Positions 34,741 to 46,211 are shown, numbered from the stretch's first letter. The stretch: 64,000 nucleotides of DNA from Gambelia wislizenii (GCA_030847615.1 JAUMIR010000001.1:287888187-287952186), one strand, 5' to 3'. Made by a program: numbers and translations. The notes: generated from the sequence alone by a model not told the origin.

Positions 34741-35166
34741 CATAGTTACAACAGTCTGACATTACCTTAACTGGACATGACTCTATCTTGAAGATTTCTG
34801 GGATCTGTAGTTCAGAGAAGTACTTAGTACAGTATTCTCTTCTAGAAAGCTCTACTCAACAGTACAGAGGGACTGAAGGGAGAATGAGAAGTTTTAAAAA
34901 AATAAAATGCAGGATAAAGCAAAACTGACAACTTTTCCCAACCCTAACTACAAGACAGCTTCTCAAGGGCATACATTTCAGGGAGGCTATGGGGCTCAAC
35001 TACTTGGACCCAATATTTATCTCTTGTTTCTCAGTTCTCATCTCTTGGTCTACAAAAGAGGGCAGGATGAGCACACTATAGGACACAAGTAGAGTCACCA
35101 TGACTAGACTTCACAGAAGCAAAGGCAACTCTTAGTTAAGCTGCACTTGTTTCTTTTCTTCTAGTC

Positions 35167-35512
35167 CAGTGGATCTTAACCTTTTCTTTAGCAGGGACCC
35201 CCTTGAAATATCTCTCTTTGCCATAGAGCCCCAAAATTTTAAACCCTAACAATAATACCTGATAATAACAACTACAATTACACTATCCTTTAAACCTTCT
35301 GTCAGAAGAACTGGAGGGGGAGGGAAGACTTTTCTCCTGCTTCTTCCTACAAGTTTGTGGCTGGAGCAGATTGAACAATGCACAGGCCAAGCTAGCCAGG
35401 CTTTACTTTGGCTCCTGTCACATGGGCCGTGCAGCCTTCAAGCCTTCGCAGACCCCCTGTGGGGACACCATGGCCCCCTGGGGGTCTGCAGACCACAAGT
35501 TAAGAACCACTG
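35167..35512. mobile_element. hAT non-autonomous element, copy B (346 bp)
   Basis: Ends CAGTGGATCTTAACC and GTTAAGAACCACTG. TTCTAGTC (35159-35166) and CTCTAGTC (35513-35520) form an 8-bp duplication with one difference. Confidence 0.92.
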
Positions 35513-35944
35513 CTCTAGTCCATTTATTTTCTGCCCTATGTTTTCCCAATGAATTGCAGCAGTAAATAACTGAGTCCAGGAAATCTTTTGCTGCCTGCCC
35601 CTGTTTGAATATGTAACAATAGTGTCTGTCCATTTTTTCACCTTCAACCTTCAGAGCAGTTGCTATACCCAGCAATCTCTGCAGAGGAGCTGGGGTAGTT
35701 CAAGGATTTTTTGGCTGAGTCCTGTAAGTTTGGATGCAGGTAGCTAGTGTGTCTCATCTTGCCATTTCTGGATGAGTCACCCACCATGTTCAAACTATAA
35801 GCCAATCATTAGTCAGGACAAGTAGCCATGAGTGGTATGGAGGAGGACTAGCTTGGGGGTCAGAAAGAGTGCAGCATGATGGGAAACCCAAAGATAGATG
35901 CACACTTTTGTTAATAGTTTTAGAAGCCATTCATTGGGTAAATT

Positions 35945-36168
35945 AGATCCAGCATGGTGGAGTGGTTTGAGTGTTGGACCACATCTCTAGAAACAAGGGT
36001 GTGAATCCCCGATCAACCATGAAAGCCACTGGGTGACCTTGAGCAAGCCACATATTCTCAGCCTTCAGAGAAAGGCAAAGGCAAACCTTCTCTGAACAAA
36101 TCTTGCCATGAAAACCCTGTGATAGGTTCACCCTAAGTTGGAAATGACTTGAAGGCATACAACAACAA
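35945..36168 (+). mobile_element. tRNA-derived SINE with RTE-like tail
   Basis: Head ATCCAGCATGGTGGAGTGG, TTTGAGTGTTGGACC, then GGGTGACCTTGAGCAAGCC and the tail ATAGGTTCACCCTAAGTTGG, GACTTGAAGGCATACAACAAC. Confidence 0.9.
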
Positions 36169-37379
36169 TTGGATAAATTGACCAACCCCCTCCTCGCCTT
36201 TTTTCATGCCTCATCCTTATTAGGGAGGTTTGCTGGGCTCAACCCCTTAGATTCCATTCCTTTAACACCCTGATATCCCTCACCTTATCAGTTCAAGACC
36301 TGCAGCTGGACATTCCCAGAATTCTATTAGGAAATGAGGTAACATAACTCCGGTAATGCTGAGGATTCTACTTTTTTCATGCTTTGGTTAAGAGGTATCC
36401 AGTACCTCTTTTTAAAAGTAGTTCCACTTTGTGTACAGTATAATGGGTTGGCTTAAAGGCTGGTCAGTATGTAACTCCAGCTCCATCATTGTCCTCCACA
36501 ACCTAAAACAGCAACAAGAGCGGCGGTTGGAACATCGTCTCTGCTTCTGTTGTTCCATGTCCTTCATAACAATAGTACCTGGTCAGACAACTAGAATTTC
36601 ACACTTTCATTCATTGAGTCCTGACATTGTATGGAAATGAGATGAGAAGATGATGATGATGGCAGGGATGAGGCTGATCATAATGATTTGATTTTATATC
36701 TCACCTTTCCCCGACCCCTGGGACTCAAGGTAGCTTACAAAAGTTAAAACAGATACAGCTGAAAGTATAGATAATGCAGAATTTTTATGGTGGTCTTTTT
36801 TTTACCTGCCTAGGTAAAATATTATACCACCTACCCAGGAATTTTTTTAAAAAGGTCAAAGAGATCTTTAACAGACACAAAAAATATATCCCACATGAAC
36901 AAGCCCAATGTCCACTCTGGTCTAATTACCAAAGTAGGAATGTATGTTTGGATCTGTCCTGTCAGTGTAGAAGAACCATCTGTGAGTACCGGAAGAAACA
37001 CACCAGATGAACCAGACTATCATTCGATGTCCCTGGCTAGGCAGAAAGATTTTGCCAAAGAATACTAGTAACATCCCCTCTCTAGGGTGAAGTAATCCTG
37101 TTAAGGACCACCACCTGCAGAGCTCCTGCCGTAGTAATACCACCAGTGGAGAGTCCATGCTGTTGAGACTTAGCATCCCAGGAGATCCAGTTTTGCCAAC
37201 ACTCACCACCAGATGAGACTCCTATGCTGCCAAGACCTGTACCAGTTGAGTTGTATTACTAAGAAGAGGACAAGGATTATCACAATTGCAGCATGAAACA
37301 TGTGTGAGTTGTCATTAATATGATGATGAAGGGTGGCAGGTTCAATATGATTCTTTCTATGGAACTATTGGCCATGTTC
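36169..37379. other. Mostly unassigned DNA; LINE tail at about 36665-36745
   Basis: GATTTTATATCTCACCTTTCC and CTGGGACTCAAGGTAGC then TTACAAAAGTTAAAAC is a LINE 3'-end motif in reverse. A broken frame rich in Pro/Glu/Asp/Tyr at about 36960-37350 could be retroelement gag-like, but I cannot place it. Confidence 0.3.
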
Positions 37380-37533
37380 ACACACAAACTATAAAATAAT
37401 GTCTCTGGATAGCTTACAATAAAATCAGTTTAAACAATTTGAAATTTACAACAAAAATAATTTGAACTAACTATTTAAAAACCTATTGAACAGTTGGATC
37501 ATTGAAAATTTAATAATTTAAAGAATTAAAATA

Positions 37534-38464
37534 CAGTTGTCCCTTGACATTCACGGGGGTTAGGTTTCACGGACCCCCGCGAATGTCAAAAACCGCGAAT
37601 ATTGATTGCCCTCCCCCCACCCTCCCCAGGCCTTCAAGGAGCCTTCCAAGGCTCCGTGAAGGCCTCTGCAACCCTCCCCCCTCCCTCACCGGGGCCTTCA
37701 CGGAGCCTTCGAAGGCTCCGTGAAGGCCCCCGCAGACTCCCCCCACCCTCCCCAGGCCTTCACGGAGCCTTCCAAGGCTCCGTGAAGGCCTCTCCCCATC
37801 CTCCACCCTCCTTCCCCAGGGCCTTCACGGAGCCTTCCAAGGCTCCGTGAAGGCCTCCCCCCATCCTCCCCCTCCCTCCCCGGGGCCTTCACGGAGCCTT
37901 TCAAGGCTCCGTGAAGCCCCCCGCAGCCTCCCCCCACCCTCCCCAGGCCTTCACGGAGCCTTCCAAGGCTCCGTGAAGGCCTCCGCGGCCTCCCCCCACC
38001 CTCCCCAGGCCTTCACGGAGCCTTCCAAGGCTCCGTGAAGGCCTCCCCCCATCCTCCTCCCTCCCTCCCCCGGGCCTTCACGGAGCCTTTCAAGGCTCCG
38101 TGAAGCCCCCCGCGGCCTCCCCCCTCCTTCCCCAGGGCCTTCACAGAGCCTTCCAAGGCTCCGTGAAGGCCTCCACGGCCTCCCCCCCCTCCCCCCTCCC
38201 TCCCCGGGGCCTTCACAGAGCCTTTCAAGGCTCTGTGAAGCCCCCCGCGGCCTCCCCCCACCCGCCCCAAGCCTTCACGGGGCCTCTGGAGGGTCTCCAA
38301 AGGCCCCGTGAATGCCTCCCCGGCCCTCCCCGCTCCTTCCCAGGGCTTTCAAGGGGCCTCCGGATGCCCCTTTTCGCGGTTTTGGGGGGGCCCGGGGGGC
38401 CCTCCCAAAACCGCGAATAATTAAAACCGCGAATGCTGAGTTCGCGAATGTGGAGGGGAAACTG
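37534..38464. mobile_element. Tigger/mariner-like element (931 bp) carrying a minisatellite
   Basis: Left end CAGTTGTCCCTTGACATTC then ACGGGGGTTAGG; right end GAGTTCGCGAATGTGGAGG then GGAAACTG. TA flanks both ends (37532-37533, 38465-38466). CCCCCGCGAATGTCAAAAACC near the left pairs with AACCGCGAATGCTG near the right. Nearly all the interior is a GC-rich tandem array and no transposase is encoded. Confidence 0.85.
37631..38310. repeat. Minisatellite of self-complementary units, 11 copies, period about 62-65 bp
   Basis: Unit starts near 37631, 37695, 37757, 37822, 37886, 37948, 38010, 38075, 38138, 38210 and 38272. Each holds CCTTCACGGAGCCTT followed by AAGGCTCCGTGAAGG, a near-perfect 34-bp palindrome, separated by C-rich spacers (CCTCCCC). 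The last unit is diverged. Long open frames across it on both strands are composition artefacts. Confidence 0.95.
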
Positions 38465-38742
38465 TAATATAAAACCAGGTATGTATATAATTTTAGATTA
38501 AATCATTCGGCCCCAAAGGCTTCAATAAAAAGCTACGTTTTAACTTGGTGCCAGAATGAAACCAATGTCATCCTCCAACAGGCCTCTAATGGGAGGTCGT
38601 TCCACAAATGGAAGGCCACAGAAGAGAAGGCTGTCCTCACAAAAAATCTTTCTCCCACTGGTGGAACACAGAGGAAGGCCCCTCCACCAAATCTCAATTC
38701 TCAGACAGGCAAATATAAGGAGACATAATGAGTTTCTTTCTG

Positions 38743-39020
38743 TAGTTAATGATAATAATTATAATAATAATAAAATCTATTTCTATCCCGTCCCTCTGCA
38801 ATGCAATTGGGGTGGCTTACAATATAAAAACTCCATACCCTAGCCCGCCCACCCCTTAAAATAATATTAAATTAGAAAAGATTAAAAACATACAATAATT
38901 AAAAAAAATTCCAATGGCAGCTCAAAGGGAAAGGACAGTCGAGTCTTCAGGCCGGGATAGTTATTCAGGAAAGGCCTGCCAGAAAAGATCCATCTTGACC
39001 GCTTTTTAAAAGACGTTCAC
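38743..39020 (-). mobile_element. LINE 3'-end (L2/CR1-like) with (AAT)n tail
   Basis: The (AATAAT)n tract leads into AAAATCTATTTCTATCCCG, GGGGTGGCTTACAATATAAAAA, and later AGTCTTCAGGCCGGGATAG. This is the reversed tail of a LINE 3' region like that at 42007. Confidence 0.5.
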
Positions 39021-39477
39021 TCTGTGTCTGAACCAGCTCAGAAGCTTTTGAGCACAGAGGATACTTCCATTGTGGTTAGCAATTTTTTATTTTTATTTTT
39101 TTGCTGCCTGCAAAGAAAGGTTTAAACATTTAATTGTGACATCTCCTTCTGCAAACTTTTTAGGTTAATTTAGCCAATGAAATACAATTTAAAAAAATAG
39201 CATAGGTAATAAAGTTGATAACGACAAAGTATCTGTTGTTCTAATAGGACTACAGTACTTGCTTTAAAAGTACTTGACCATTCTTTGGTAAATTTTATCT
39301 AATGATTGCCACATCAACTTACCAAATCTTTTCTGACTCTTTCTTCAGAAGTCTGATTTCTCCCTCCTGTTTCCTTTTACCCTCAATTCAAGAAACCACA
39401 TACTTCATCTGTGACAGGGACAGTCTCGATTAATCCACTCCAGTTTTTCAGCTGCTTTTAAAATGTCTTAGTTTCTT

Positions 39478-39640
39478 TTAAAAAGGGAGGGAGAGGGTGG
39501 ATGTAAGATGTGTGGAAGGTAACTATTGGTGATGTTGCTGTCATTGTTAATGCTTTTATTGTATAATTTTTGTCTTGTGTTATATTGTCCTTTGGGTTTT
39601 ATGTGTATGTGTAAATCTCAATAAAGATTTTTTTTAAGTC
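39478..39640 (+). mobile_element. L1-like 3' tail
   Basis: AAATCTCAATAAAGATTTTTTTT ends a T-rich, coding-free stretch similar to the one closing near 10900. It interrupts the copy-2 element. Confidence 0.45.
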
Positions 39641-39872
39641 CCAATGTCTCTTTCCACCTTTCACTTTTCCCCTATGTCCTCAACTTATTTCAATTGTTGC
39701 AAACTGAGTTCAACCTGCAAAAACAGTTAAGGTAGTAACAGGAAGAGAGAGGAAGGGCAGAATCTTCCTTTTCCCAGTAGGCTCAGGCAAAAGCAAACTG
39801 CCATAGCCTCACCTAGCTTATGTGTTTTCCCTCCTTAATAACTTTTGCCATCTTGGCTATACTCTGATGTTT

Positions 39873-40132
39873 CTTGGCCAGTGGTTAAATGCCAGTACTG
39901 CAAGTCACCACATTGCAAGTTCGATTCCAGCGGGCTCCAAGTTTCACTCAGCCTTCCATCCTTTCGTAGGTCAGTAAAATGAGTATCCAGCTTGTGGGGG
40001 CAATTAGCTAACACACATTGGAAACTACTTAATGCAGTGTAGATGTGTACATTGCTATTGCTTAAAACAATTTGTAAGCCACTCTGATAGCCTTGTGGTT
40101 GAAGAGTGGGGTATAAATAAATAAATAAATAC
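39873..40132 (+). mobile_element. tRNA-derived SINE, second family, with (AAAT)n end
   Basis: CCAGTGGTTAAATGCCAG, B-box-like GCAAGTTCGATTCCAG, then AGCTTGTGGGGGCAATTAGC, TGCAGTGTAGATGTGTAC and TGGGGTATAAATAAATAAAT. Copies at 46212 (reverse) and 49736. Confidence 0.85.
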
Positions 40133-40716
40133 ATGTGTTCTGGTTTTCATCTGTGAAATGTTGGAGGGTGTGAGAAACCTGCACAGCCTCTGGAAACTCC
40201 TGCCAATTTAGGGTCCCTTCAAGCCTCTTCCAGGTTGGAATCATTCCAAAGGATGATATCATTGCATTAATACAGTTTTCTCCCATTCTACCATTCTAGC
40301 CACCCCCTGCATAGCTGAACCTGCCTTTCCCCTAGTTGTGGTTAAGCTCTGTTTCAGGGTAAAAAATGTCACCCTTAGATCTATGACAACCAAGAAATGT
40401 ACACTCACAATGCTGCTGATGCAGTACCTTCAGCCTCTGCATTTCTCTGAATTCCCCAAGTATTATGTGAACCTGTCTTGAGCAACAGAGTCTGCCGTAT
40501 AAGCATAGGGGGGATGGGGAGAGGTAATTGAGACATTGCTGGCAGTTCAAAGGTTCTACGATTCAAAACGATTTGCATTCTCCCATTTATTTAATGCACT
40601 CAACCTCCCAGCTACCCAGCCCCCAGACTTAAAACAGACCCTCCATTGGTTCTGTAAATATAATGTTCACACTTTTACAGAATTCCCCATGGGTTCAGTT
40701 AAAAGTTTAATAAATT

Positions 40717-40745
40717 CTGCTTTGCTTTGCTTTGCTTTGCTCTGC
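40717..40745. repeat. (TTTGC)n microsatellite
   Basis: Four TTTGC units and one variant. Confidence 0.9.
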
Positions 40746-41327
40746 CCTCGTGAATGTATAAAAGGGAATGAGCCGTCTAAGTAAGATCTGCCCTCAGAAT
40801 CATACTTCAGAAAGCGCAGGGTGCTTCCGCTTTGCCCTCCAGCTTCAAACCTGTCTGCACAAATGTATTTGATTCTTTCAAAGATGATTGTCATGCACTT
40901 TATGGAAATGTACTTTCTTCCCTGGGTCACTCTAAAGCCAAGGAAGCATTGGAGTGAGGTGCCTTTTTGGATGAACCTTGGAGAACACAGCGAGCCACAG
41001 AGCAACTGCTTGGGATACCAGTTCCAACAGTGCATTCCTTTGAGGATGAACACCCGCCTCCTTGATGTGAGCAGATTGGGGTCCAGTGCCTGTTCCTTGA
41101 CCGATCATCTGACTGTATGCAATGGTACTAATAACTGAGGATGGGAAAGCTGCTATTACAGCATGAGGGGGGAAACTTAAGACAAGCTAGCCCTCTCAGT
41201 GTCGGGGCCCCAGTTTTAAAACTGATTGTCCCTACACCCCCCTCCCTTTTTAAGAGATCCCCTTGGGTTCAAATTTGTTCTGCCTAGAACTGGGGAGGGT
41301 TACTTTTTCAAGAAGGAATTAGTTACA

Positions 41328-41733
41328 GCTAGGGTTGCCAGATTAGGAGCATCCCATTTCACAGCCCAAAGCTGAGACCTAGGGGTGGTGCCCGGTGATG
41401 TCACAGGGGACGGGGCCTGATGAAGTCATTAAGTGTCATAGGTTAGCATCAACCACAGATGCTCAGAGTATGTCATGGAAATAAAAAAAAGACAAACTTG
41501 ACAAAAGAGACAAAGGAGGAAGGGGAAGAGAAGGGTTCCTTGGAGAGTCTACAGCTACTCCAAAACATCTCAGAGCAATGGGAGCTGCATACAGTAGTAG
41601 TGGTGGTAGCAGCAGCTGCTACTGCAGCTGCTACTGCTGCTGTTTTAAAGTTTCTTTTCAGGGCTGCACTCTCACCCTGAAATTTCTCCCTTTGCCCTGA
41701 GAAAAGGGGCTGGGTGCTGAGATCTTGGAACCC
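41328..41733. mobile_element. GGGTTGCCAG-type DNA element, copy 2 (about 406 bp)
   Basis: TAGTTACA lies at 41320-41327 and 41734-41741, an 8-bp duplication. Ends GCTAGGGTTGCCAGATTAGG and GAGATCTTGGAACCC are imperfectly inverted. The interior has GTTAGCATCAACCACAG and CTCACCCTGAAA, and a GCAGCAGCTGCTACTGCAGC tract near 41609. Probably hAT, unproven. Confidence 0.7.
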
Positions 41734-42006
41734 TAGTTACAACTAGAGCACCAAGGCTTCAAAAGAAATAAATAAAAAGTAGCTGGTTGCCCTTATGGCT
41801 ATAGGCCAGAATCCTATTGATGCATGAGGTTAGCGGTTGCACTTTTTCCAAGACTGCACAGTGATAGCAAGACAAGGCAGATAAAATCTGCTGGTTACAA
41901 GGAGCTATTTCTCTAATGCTTGACTTCCTTCATTGCCACAAGAGCCTCTTTCTTTTCCCACTACCACCTAAACTGGTGTCATCACACTTCTGTAATACTC
42001 TAACAG

Positions 42007-42420
42007 GATTATTTATTTATTTATATCCTGCTTTTCTCCCAGAATAGGAGAAGGCACTTTGCATCAGTTAAAAAAGACAAAAACACTAAAAAAGAAACTG
42101 CCGCCCCCAAACCCACCCTGTGGGATATAAATATTTTTTTAAAAAAAAATAAATAAACATTTTTATTAAAACACAGCATTACAGCAATTAAAAATCATTA
42201 AAACATAGGGTTTTTTTAAAAAAGAAACATCCCATAATATATGTCATTAAAAAGATCCTTCTGCCATATTAACTTAAAACTTAAACACCTGAAGCCTGCC
42301 TAAACAAAACAGTCTTTGCCTGCTGGTAGAACAAATATAACCAAGAGCCAATTGAGTCTCCCATGGGATGGAATTCCACAATTTGAGAAAGAATTCTCGC
42401 CAGAGTTTTAAAAGGTAACT
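42007..42420 (-). mobile_element. LINE 3' end (L2/CR1-like)
   Basis: ATTTATTTATTTATATCCTGC, TTTTCTCCCAGAATAGG, and further in GGATGGAATTCCACAATTTG. It is a reversed 3' end with a poly(TTTA) tail. Confidence 0.55.
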
Positions 42421-42729
42421 TCTTACTTCCCCAAAATAACTGAAATTAATAGGCTACTTCTTAACAACCTGAATGCTGCAAACTCCTGCCCATGGTGCAA
42501 AACATGTGTAACCTACCATCCACACACTTGTCACACATGACTTCAGAACCTCAACAGAGCATGAAGCAGGAGGAGGAGGCAGCCTTGGAACCATACAATC
42601 ATCCTCCTTCTCCTTCCTTTAATGAGAATTATAACTATAGTCACTATAAAAATTACTCTCAAAGTTACAGCTGCATTGCAAAAAGGGCGATGTTATCCCT
42701 CATCAAATTATAGTCATAATATATAATAT

Positions 42730-42830
42730 ATAATTGGGACACATACCATAGAGTCACGTTGGAAAATGCCTAGAGAGGCATCCTCTCTAGGCATCTTCTA
42801 GGTCCTGAGAAAATCACTAAACAAGCCAAA
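42730..42830. mobile_element. Tigger-like fragment
   Basis: ACCATAGAGTCACGTTGGAAAA, then GCCTAGAGAGGCATCCTCTC. Related to the segment near 10050-10085. Confidence 0.4.
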
Positions 42831-43141
42831 CAGCCACAAAAACCCTTTGACTGTACAGCAACCAACCAATATTACAGGTGTAACGATGAGGAAACATGGA
42901 AGATGAAATAACACCTTCAAATATCTAACTTTGATAATAGGATAAAATAATCATATTCTCAATACATATACACTTATCAATATGATCTGCACAATCTAAA
43001 AAGAAAGCTTTATGGTTTACAACAGAGGATATACCAGAAGACCAATGTTCAAGAATAAATCACAATCAGTGCAGAAAATGTAATGACAAGGAATCATTAC
43101 ATCAAACAGACAGCACTGGGGGGGGGAGGTTCAGGGGGGGA

Positions 43142-43482
43142 GGCTTCCTATGAACACGTCTTACCACGCTAGAAGCTTTTGGGAGAGCTTCGGCACTGCC
43201 GTGCAGCAGGAACTCCATTTTGGACGATGCCGTGCCTCTGGCGAAATCATCTGTGTCACTTCTGTGTAGGATTGGAGGTGACCGTGCCATATTTTGCCAG
43301 ATTTTATTCACAAAAGTTGTCCGTGAATAAAATATGTCACGGCCGCCTCCAATCTTACACAGAAGTGACACAGATGATTTCGCCAGAGGGACGGTGTCGT
43401 CTGAAATGGAGTCCCTGCTGTGCAGCAGCGCCGAACCTCTCCCGAAAGCTTCTAGTGCAGTAAGACGTGTCTGAAAATGTCC
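43142..43482. mobile_element. Harbinger-like palindromic MITE, copy 9 (about 341 bp)
   Basis: The right end AGACGTGTCTGAAAATGTCC is intact. The left (CCTATGAACACGTCTTACC) is decayed. The arms pair through TAGAAGCTTTTGGGAGAG, CACTTCTGTGTAGGATTGGA and ATTTTATTCAC. No TSD can be read because the left edge merges into a G run. Confidence 0.82.
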
Positions 43483-43548
43483 TAGTCAGCAAGCCTACAG
43501 TTTTGGCCATTCACAATTGTTTCCCCCCCACCACCTTATTCTTTTTAC

Positions 43549-44430
43549 CTGCAGGTGCCTTATCGGGCACCATATATGCAGCAGTGGCCTTTTGGTGATA
43601 TGGGGAGTCTGCAGCAGCCCTCCAGTAGCATGCAGATGCCCTATCAGGTACCGTATATGCAGCAGGGCCCTTATGGTGATAAGGGGAACATGCAGCAGCC
43701 CACTAGTAGCAGCTATAGGAGGGTAGCCATCCCTTTCCCATAAGATGTTTTCCTGGGGCATCATTTACTCCCAGCCACCAGAGATAAGATAATGTGTGGT
43801 GAGTACATGGATGTCTTTATGTTGTAGTACAGAGAATCAGAGAAGAAAGATAAGGAAGAATTAGATGATAAGGAGAAGAAGTTACAGAAGTGCAATGTGG
43901 ATAGGATCTGGGGCAACTGGCTGCCCAAGTTTCTTCTCTATGCTGGGGTTATTGTTAAAGCACAGCCATAGGGGGGCTTTTTCTATGATCTAGTACATAG
44001 ATATTATTTATGGGAAGTGGATGCACTTTGCAGGGCCAGCTTGGTTGCTTTACAGCAAGGCTTTTCATATGATGGTGATTATCAATGCTTCCCTCAGATG
44101 GGACAAGATGCAACCACAGATGTGGATGCAACTTGTGACACCTGTGCAACCAAAGTTGCACAGTGGTCATGTTGTTCAGAAAGTGCACAGTGCTCATATT
44201 GTTCAACCAGCTGGTTGATGCAGGTGGTTGCAAGCCCTCACTGTGGGTTGTTGTGTTGGGAGTTTGGGGTTGAGGGTGCCTGCACATGCCATCCTTGTAG
44301 ATTCCTTTCTTGTGGGGGCTCACATTCCCTTGGGAATTGCCCAAAAGGTAAAGAAGCAGGCAGTCCTAGGGATCAGCAGTCTGATAAGAGGGGATCTGGG
44401 GATGCCCCTCTACCTGCAAAATGGGCCCAG
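43549..44430 (+). pseudogene. Ngaro gag-like region
   Basis: It begins after a splice-acceptor-like TTCTTTTTACCTGCAG. The first frame is rich in Gln/Met/Pro/Tyr (repeats like PYMQQ at two places, SSS runs). Later frames contain a zinc-knuckle-like end, CGGSHSLGNCPKG (near 44312-44350), close to a retroelement gag knuckle whose first Cys is not in the expected place. Frameshifts divide the region. Confidence 0.6.
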
Positions 44431-44790
44431 CCCAGGTGTGGCCAGATGAGTGGCATTCTGCAGTTTTGTTGTCTGACTTGATGTTCCAGGAGTTTTCCCC
44501 CTGTTGTGGTAGCTGTTCAGATGTAGGCTGAGGAGTTGGCTAACTCCTTGGTCCATTTCTGGTGTGACAATATGTCCATTGTTCAGGTCATTAATCCTCT
44601 GTCCTCCAGATCCCCTCGGATCAGGAATTTAGTCAGGACACAATATTTTGTTCATAGTGCTCTGTGTGGCTGGGGTAGACAATGGGATTCCCAATGCTCT
44701 CTCTCACCCATAGATGGAGTGCTTCAGACAACTGGCTCCAGATGCAGAGGCCTGTGCAGATCTGATGCCTGCAGAGCTATGAAATCCTGG
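44430..44790 (+). pseudogene. Ngaro RNase H-like segment
   Basis: The frame reads SLVHFWCDNMSIVQVINP (from about 44542), then SRSPRIRNLVRTQ. The WCDN box carries the Asp of this RNase H type. After a frameshift comes FRQLAPDAEACADLMPAE (about 44718-44770), a diagnostic phrase between RNase H and recombinase in this element group. It degrades the RNA strand of the hybrid in intact relatives. Confidence 0.75.
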
Positions 44791-44839
44791 AGGGGTGAGG
44801 TCACAAGAGCCATTGGTGTCTCTTTAGCAGCTAGTACCA

Positions 44840-45320
44840 GGCGCTAAGAAGGCTGGCAGAGAGTGAACATTTTTGGTTGTGGAATGGGCTTCAAGCCACA
44901 AGGCCCATTACAGTATGCCACATTTTGAAGTATTGTGTTCATTTCAGGGGGCTCAGGGCAAGACTATCAGCCTGTTTCCAAGGCTCAAAAGTATAAAAGC
45001 AACATGGGTGATTTCTGTGTTCTCAAAGCTGTGGAAGGAAGGTTCCATGAGAGGCACAGAGTGTCTGATAGTCAGGAAGCTTTATCTCCTGAGGTCCTCA
45101 GGGATTTGAGGGAGACACAGTTGGGCATATGTGTCTCCTCTTACACGGCGATCCTTTTTCACGCTGTGACTTTGATGGCATTTTGGTGAGCAATGTGAGT
45201 TAGCAAATTAGTGGTTGCATCTAAAGAGGATACTTCAGGTAGAGCTTTGGAACTTAGGGATTTAGTATTGTCAGAGCAGCAAATAGTACTGCAGATCCAG
45301 ATGTCCAAAACGGATCAGAA
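44840..45320 (+). pseudogene. Ngaro tyrosine recombinase remnant
   Basis: Frames at 44873-45320 keep LSPEVLRDLRETQLGICVSS and LMAFW, then after two TGA codons VSEL and MSKTDQKGLG. The first conserved active-site Arg should sit between A-M and V-S-E-L; that codon (45196-45198) is TGA, and the Gly codon before it (45187-45189) is also TGA. The copy therefore cannot recombine DNA. Confidence 0.7.
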
Positions 45321-45724
45321 GGGGTTGGGGTGAAAGCCACACTGAGATGCTGTGTTGATCTCACACTATGCCCTGTATGTGCTTTACAGAACTATACATG
45401 TGCTAGGGAATCTGAAAAGGGTCATCATTTTGACATGCTGACTTTTCGACCCTAACTAGATATCAGTTTTGGACTGTCACCTCTAAGGCCTTGGAGCATT
45501 TAGGCCTTCAAGGGGTTAAGTTTGGCATCCATTTGTTTAGGATTGGGCTTCCTCAATGACTTTTGTCATGGATTGGGGCCTGCAGTCCCCAATGTACTGG
45601 ACATTGGAGATCCTTGGCATTCGAGAGATACATGCATCCGCTCCAATTTTAATCATGTTGCTGTTTACTAATGTTGTTGTTTTTCCTAGATTCTAGGTCC
45701 TGTCTGGAGAAACAGCAGGTCCTG

Positions 45725-46200
45725 ATCTGTGGCCATAGTACTGGGTGGTGTACCAGGCCCAGACCTGCTATTTTGGGCCTCAACTTGGGTTGAGTGAGCA
45801 TGCCACAGTGGAGTGGATTGGGAGAAGAGACCTTTCTTGGAATGGTTTGTTGCCTCTTTTATTTAAGGAGTGCTCCAGGCCTCCTCTGCATGTTTTAGCC
45901 ACTTTGGTGGGAATAATGTGGGGTTACTGAAGGGCAAAGACCTTATTCTCCAGACTCTGCATGATCTCTGCATCATTCAGAGTAGATTACAAGGTGTAAC
46001 CCTTGTATGGTATGCTATTTTGCCATGCCAAGTTTGGTAGGGTGAGTGGGATCCGTGATTTTTTGATCTAGCCTGTAGAATGGTGAAAAGGAAGATCCGG
46101 AATGCATTGAATAGGGGATTAGGACACTTCCTTTTCCATGCCACTGTAGTTTTCAGCAGCCAGAGCTCCACAGGGTTGATGGCATGCATTTATCAGAAGT
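45725..46200 (+). pseudogene. Ngaro SGNH-hydrolase-like segment
   Basis: It keeps a G-H-S block (GGC CAT AGT, 45731-45739), then LGLSEHATVEWIGRRDLSWN, LLPLLFKECSRPP, and near the end VDGMHLSE, whose Asp (46178) and His (46187) fit the D-x2-H block of SGNH hydrolases. Ngaro elements are known to carry a hydrolase domain of unclear role. Stops and shifts interrupt the frame. Confidence 0.65.
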
Positions 46201-46211
46201 GGGCAATATGT

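Larger units (their letters stand above)
37380..38740 (-). mobile_element. LINE 3'-end copy interrupted by the Tigger-like element
   Basis: GGATAGCTTACAATAAAATC before the insertion, and CCTCTAATGGGAGGTCGTTCC, AGGCCACAGAAGAG-type sequence after it, belong to one L2/CR1-like 3' region. The same region occurs near 42010-42420 and 47100-47430. The boundaries are approximate. Confidence 0.5.
39399..40171. mobile_element. TACCTTCCAAC-type DNA element, copy 2, with nested insertions
   Basis: It shares AAAATGTCTTAGTTTC, CAATTGTTGCAAACTGAG-like sequence, CAGGCAAAAGCAAACTGCC and TGTTCTGGTTTTCATCTGTG with copy 1. The right end is GAAATGTTGGAGGGTGTG. An L1-like tail (about 39478-39638) and a SINE (39873-40132) sit inside. 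Confidence 0.65.

Noticed and set aside
37631..38310. CRISPR-like array (regular palindromic repeats with spacers)
   Set aside because: The spacers are similar C-rich sequence and the context is a vertebrate transposon; this is a minisatellite.
37567..38420. Open frames of 63-106 codons on both strands
   Set aside because: They run across the GC-rich minisatellite and repeat with its period; no real protein is implied.
44017..44481. 154-codon cysteine-rich open frame as a host gene
   Set aside because: The frame ends in the gag-like zinc-knuckle phrase of the Ngaro element and shifts relative to its neighbours.
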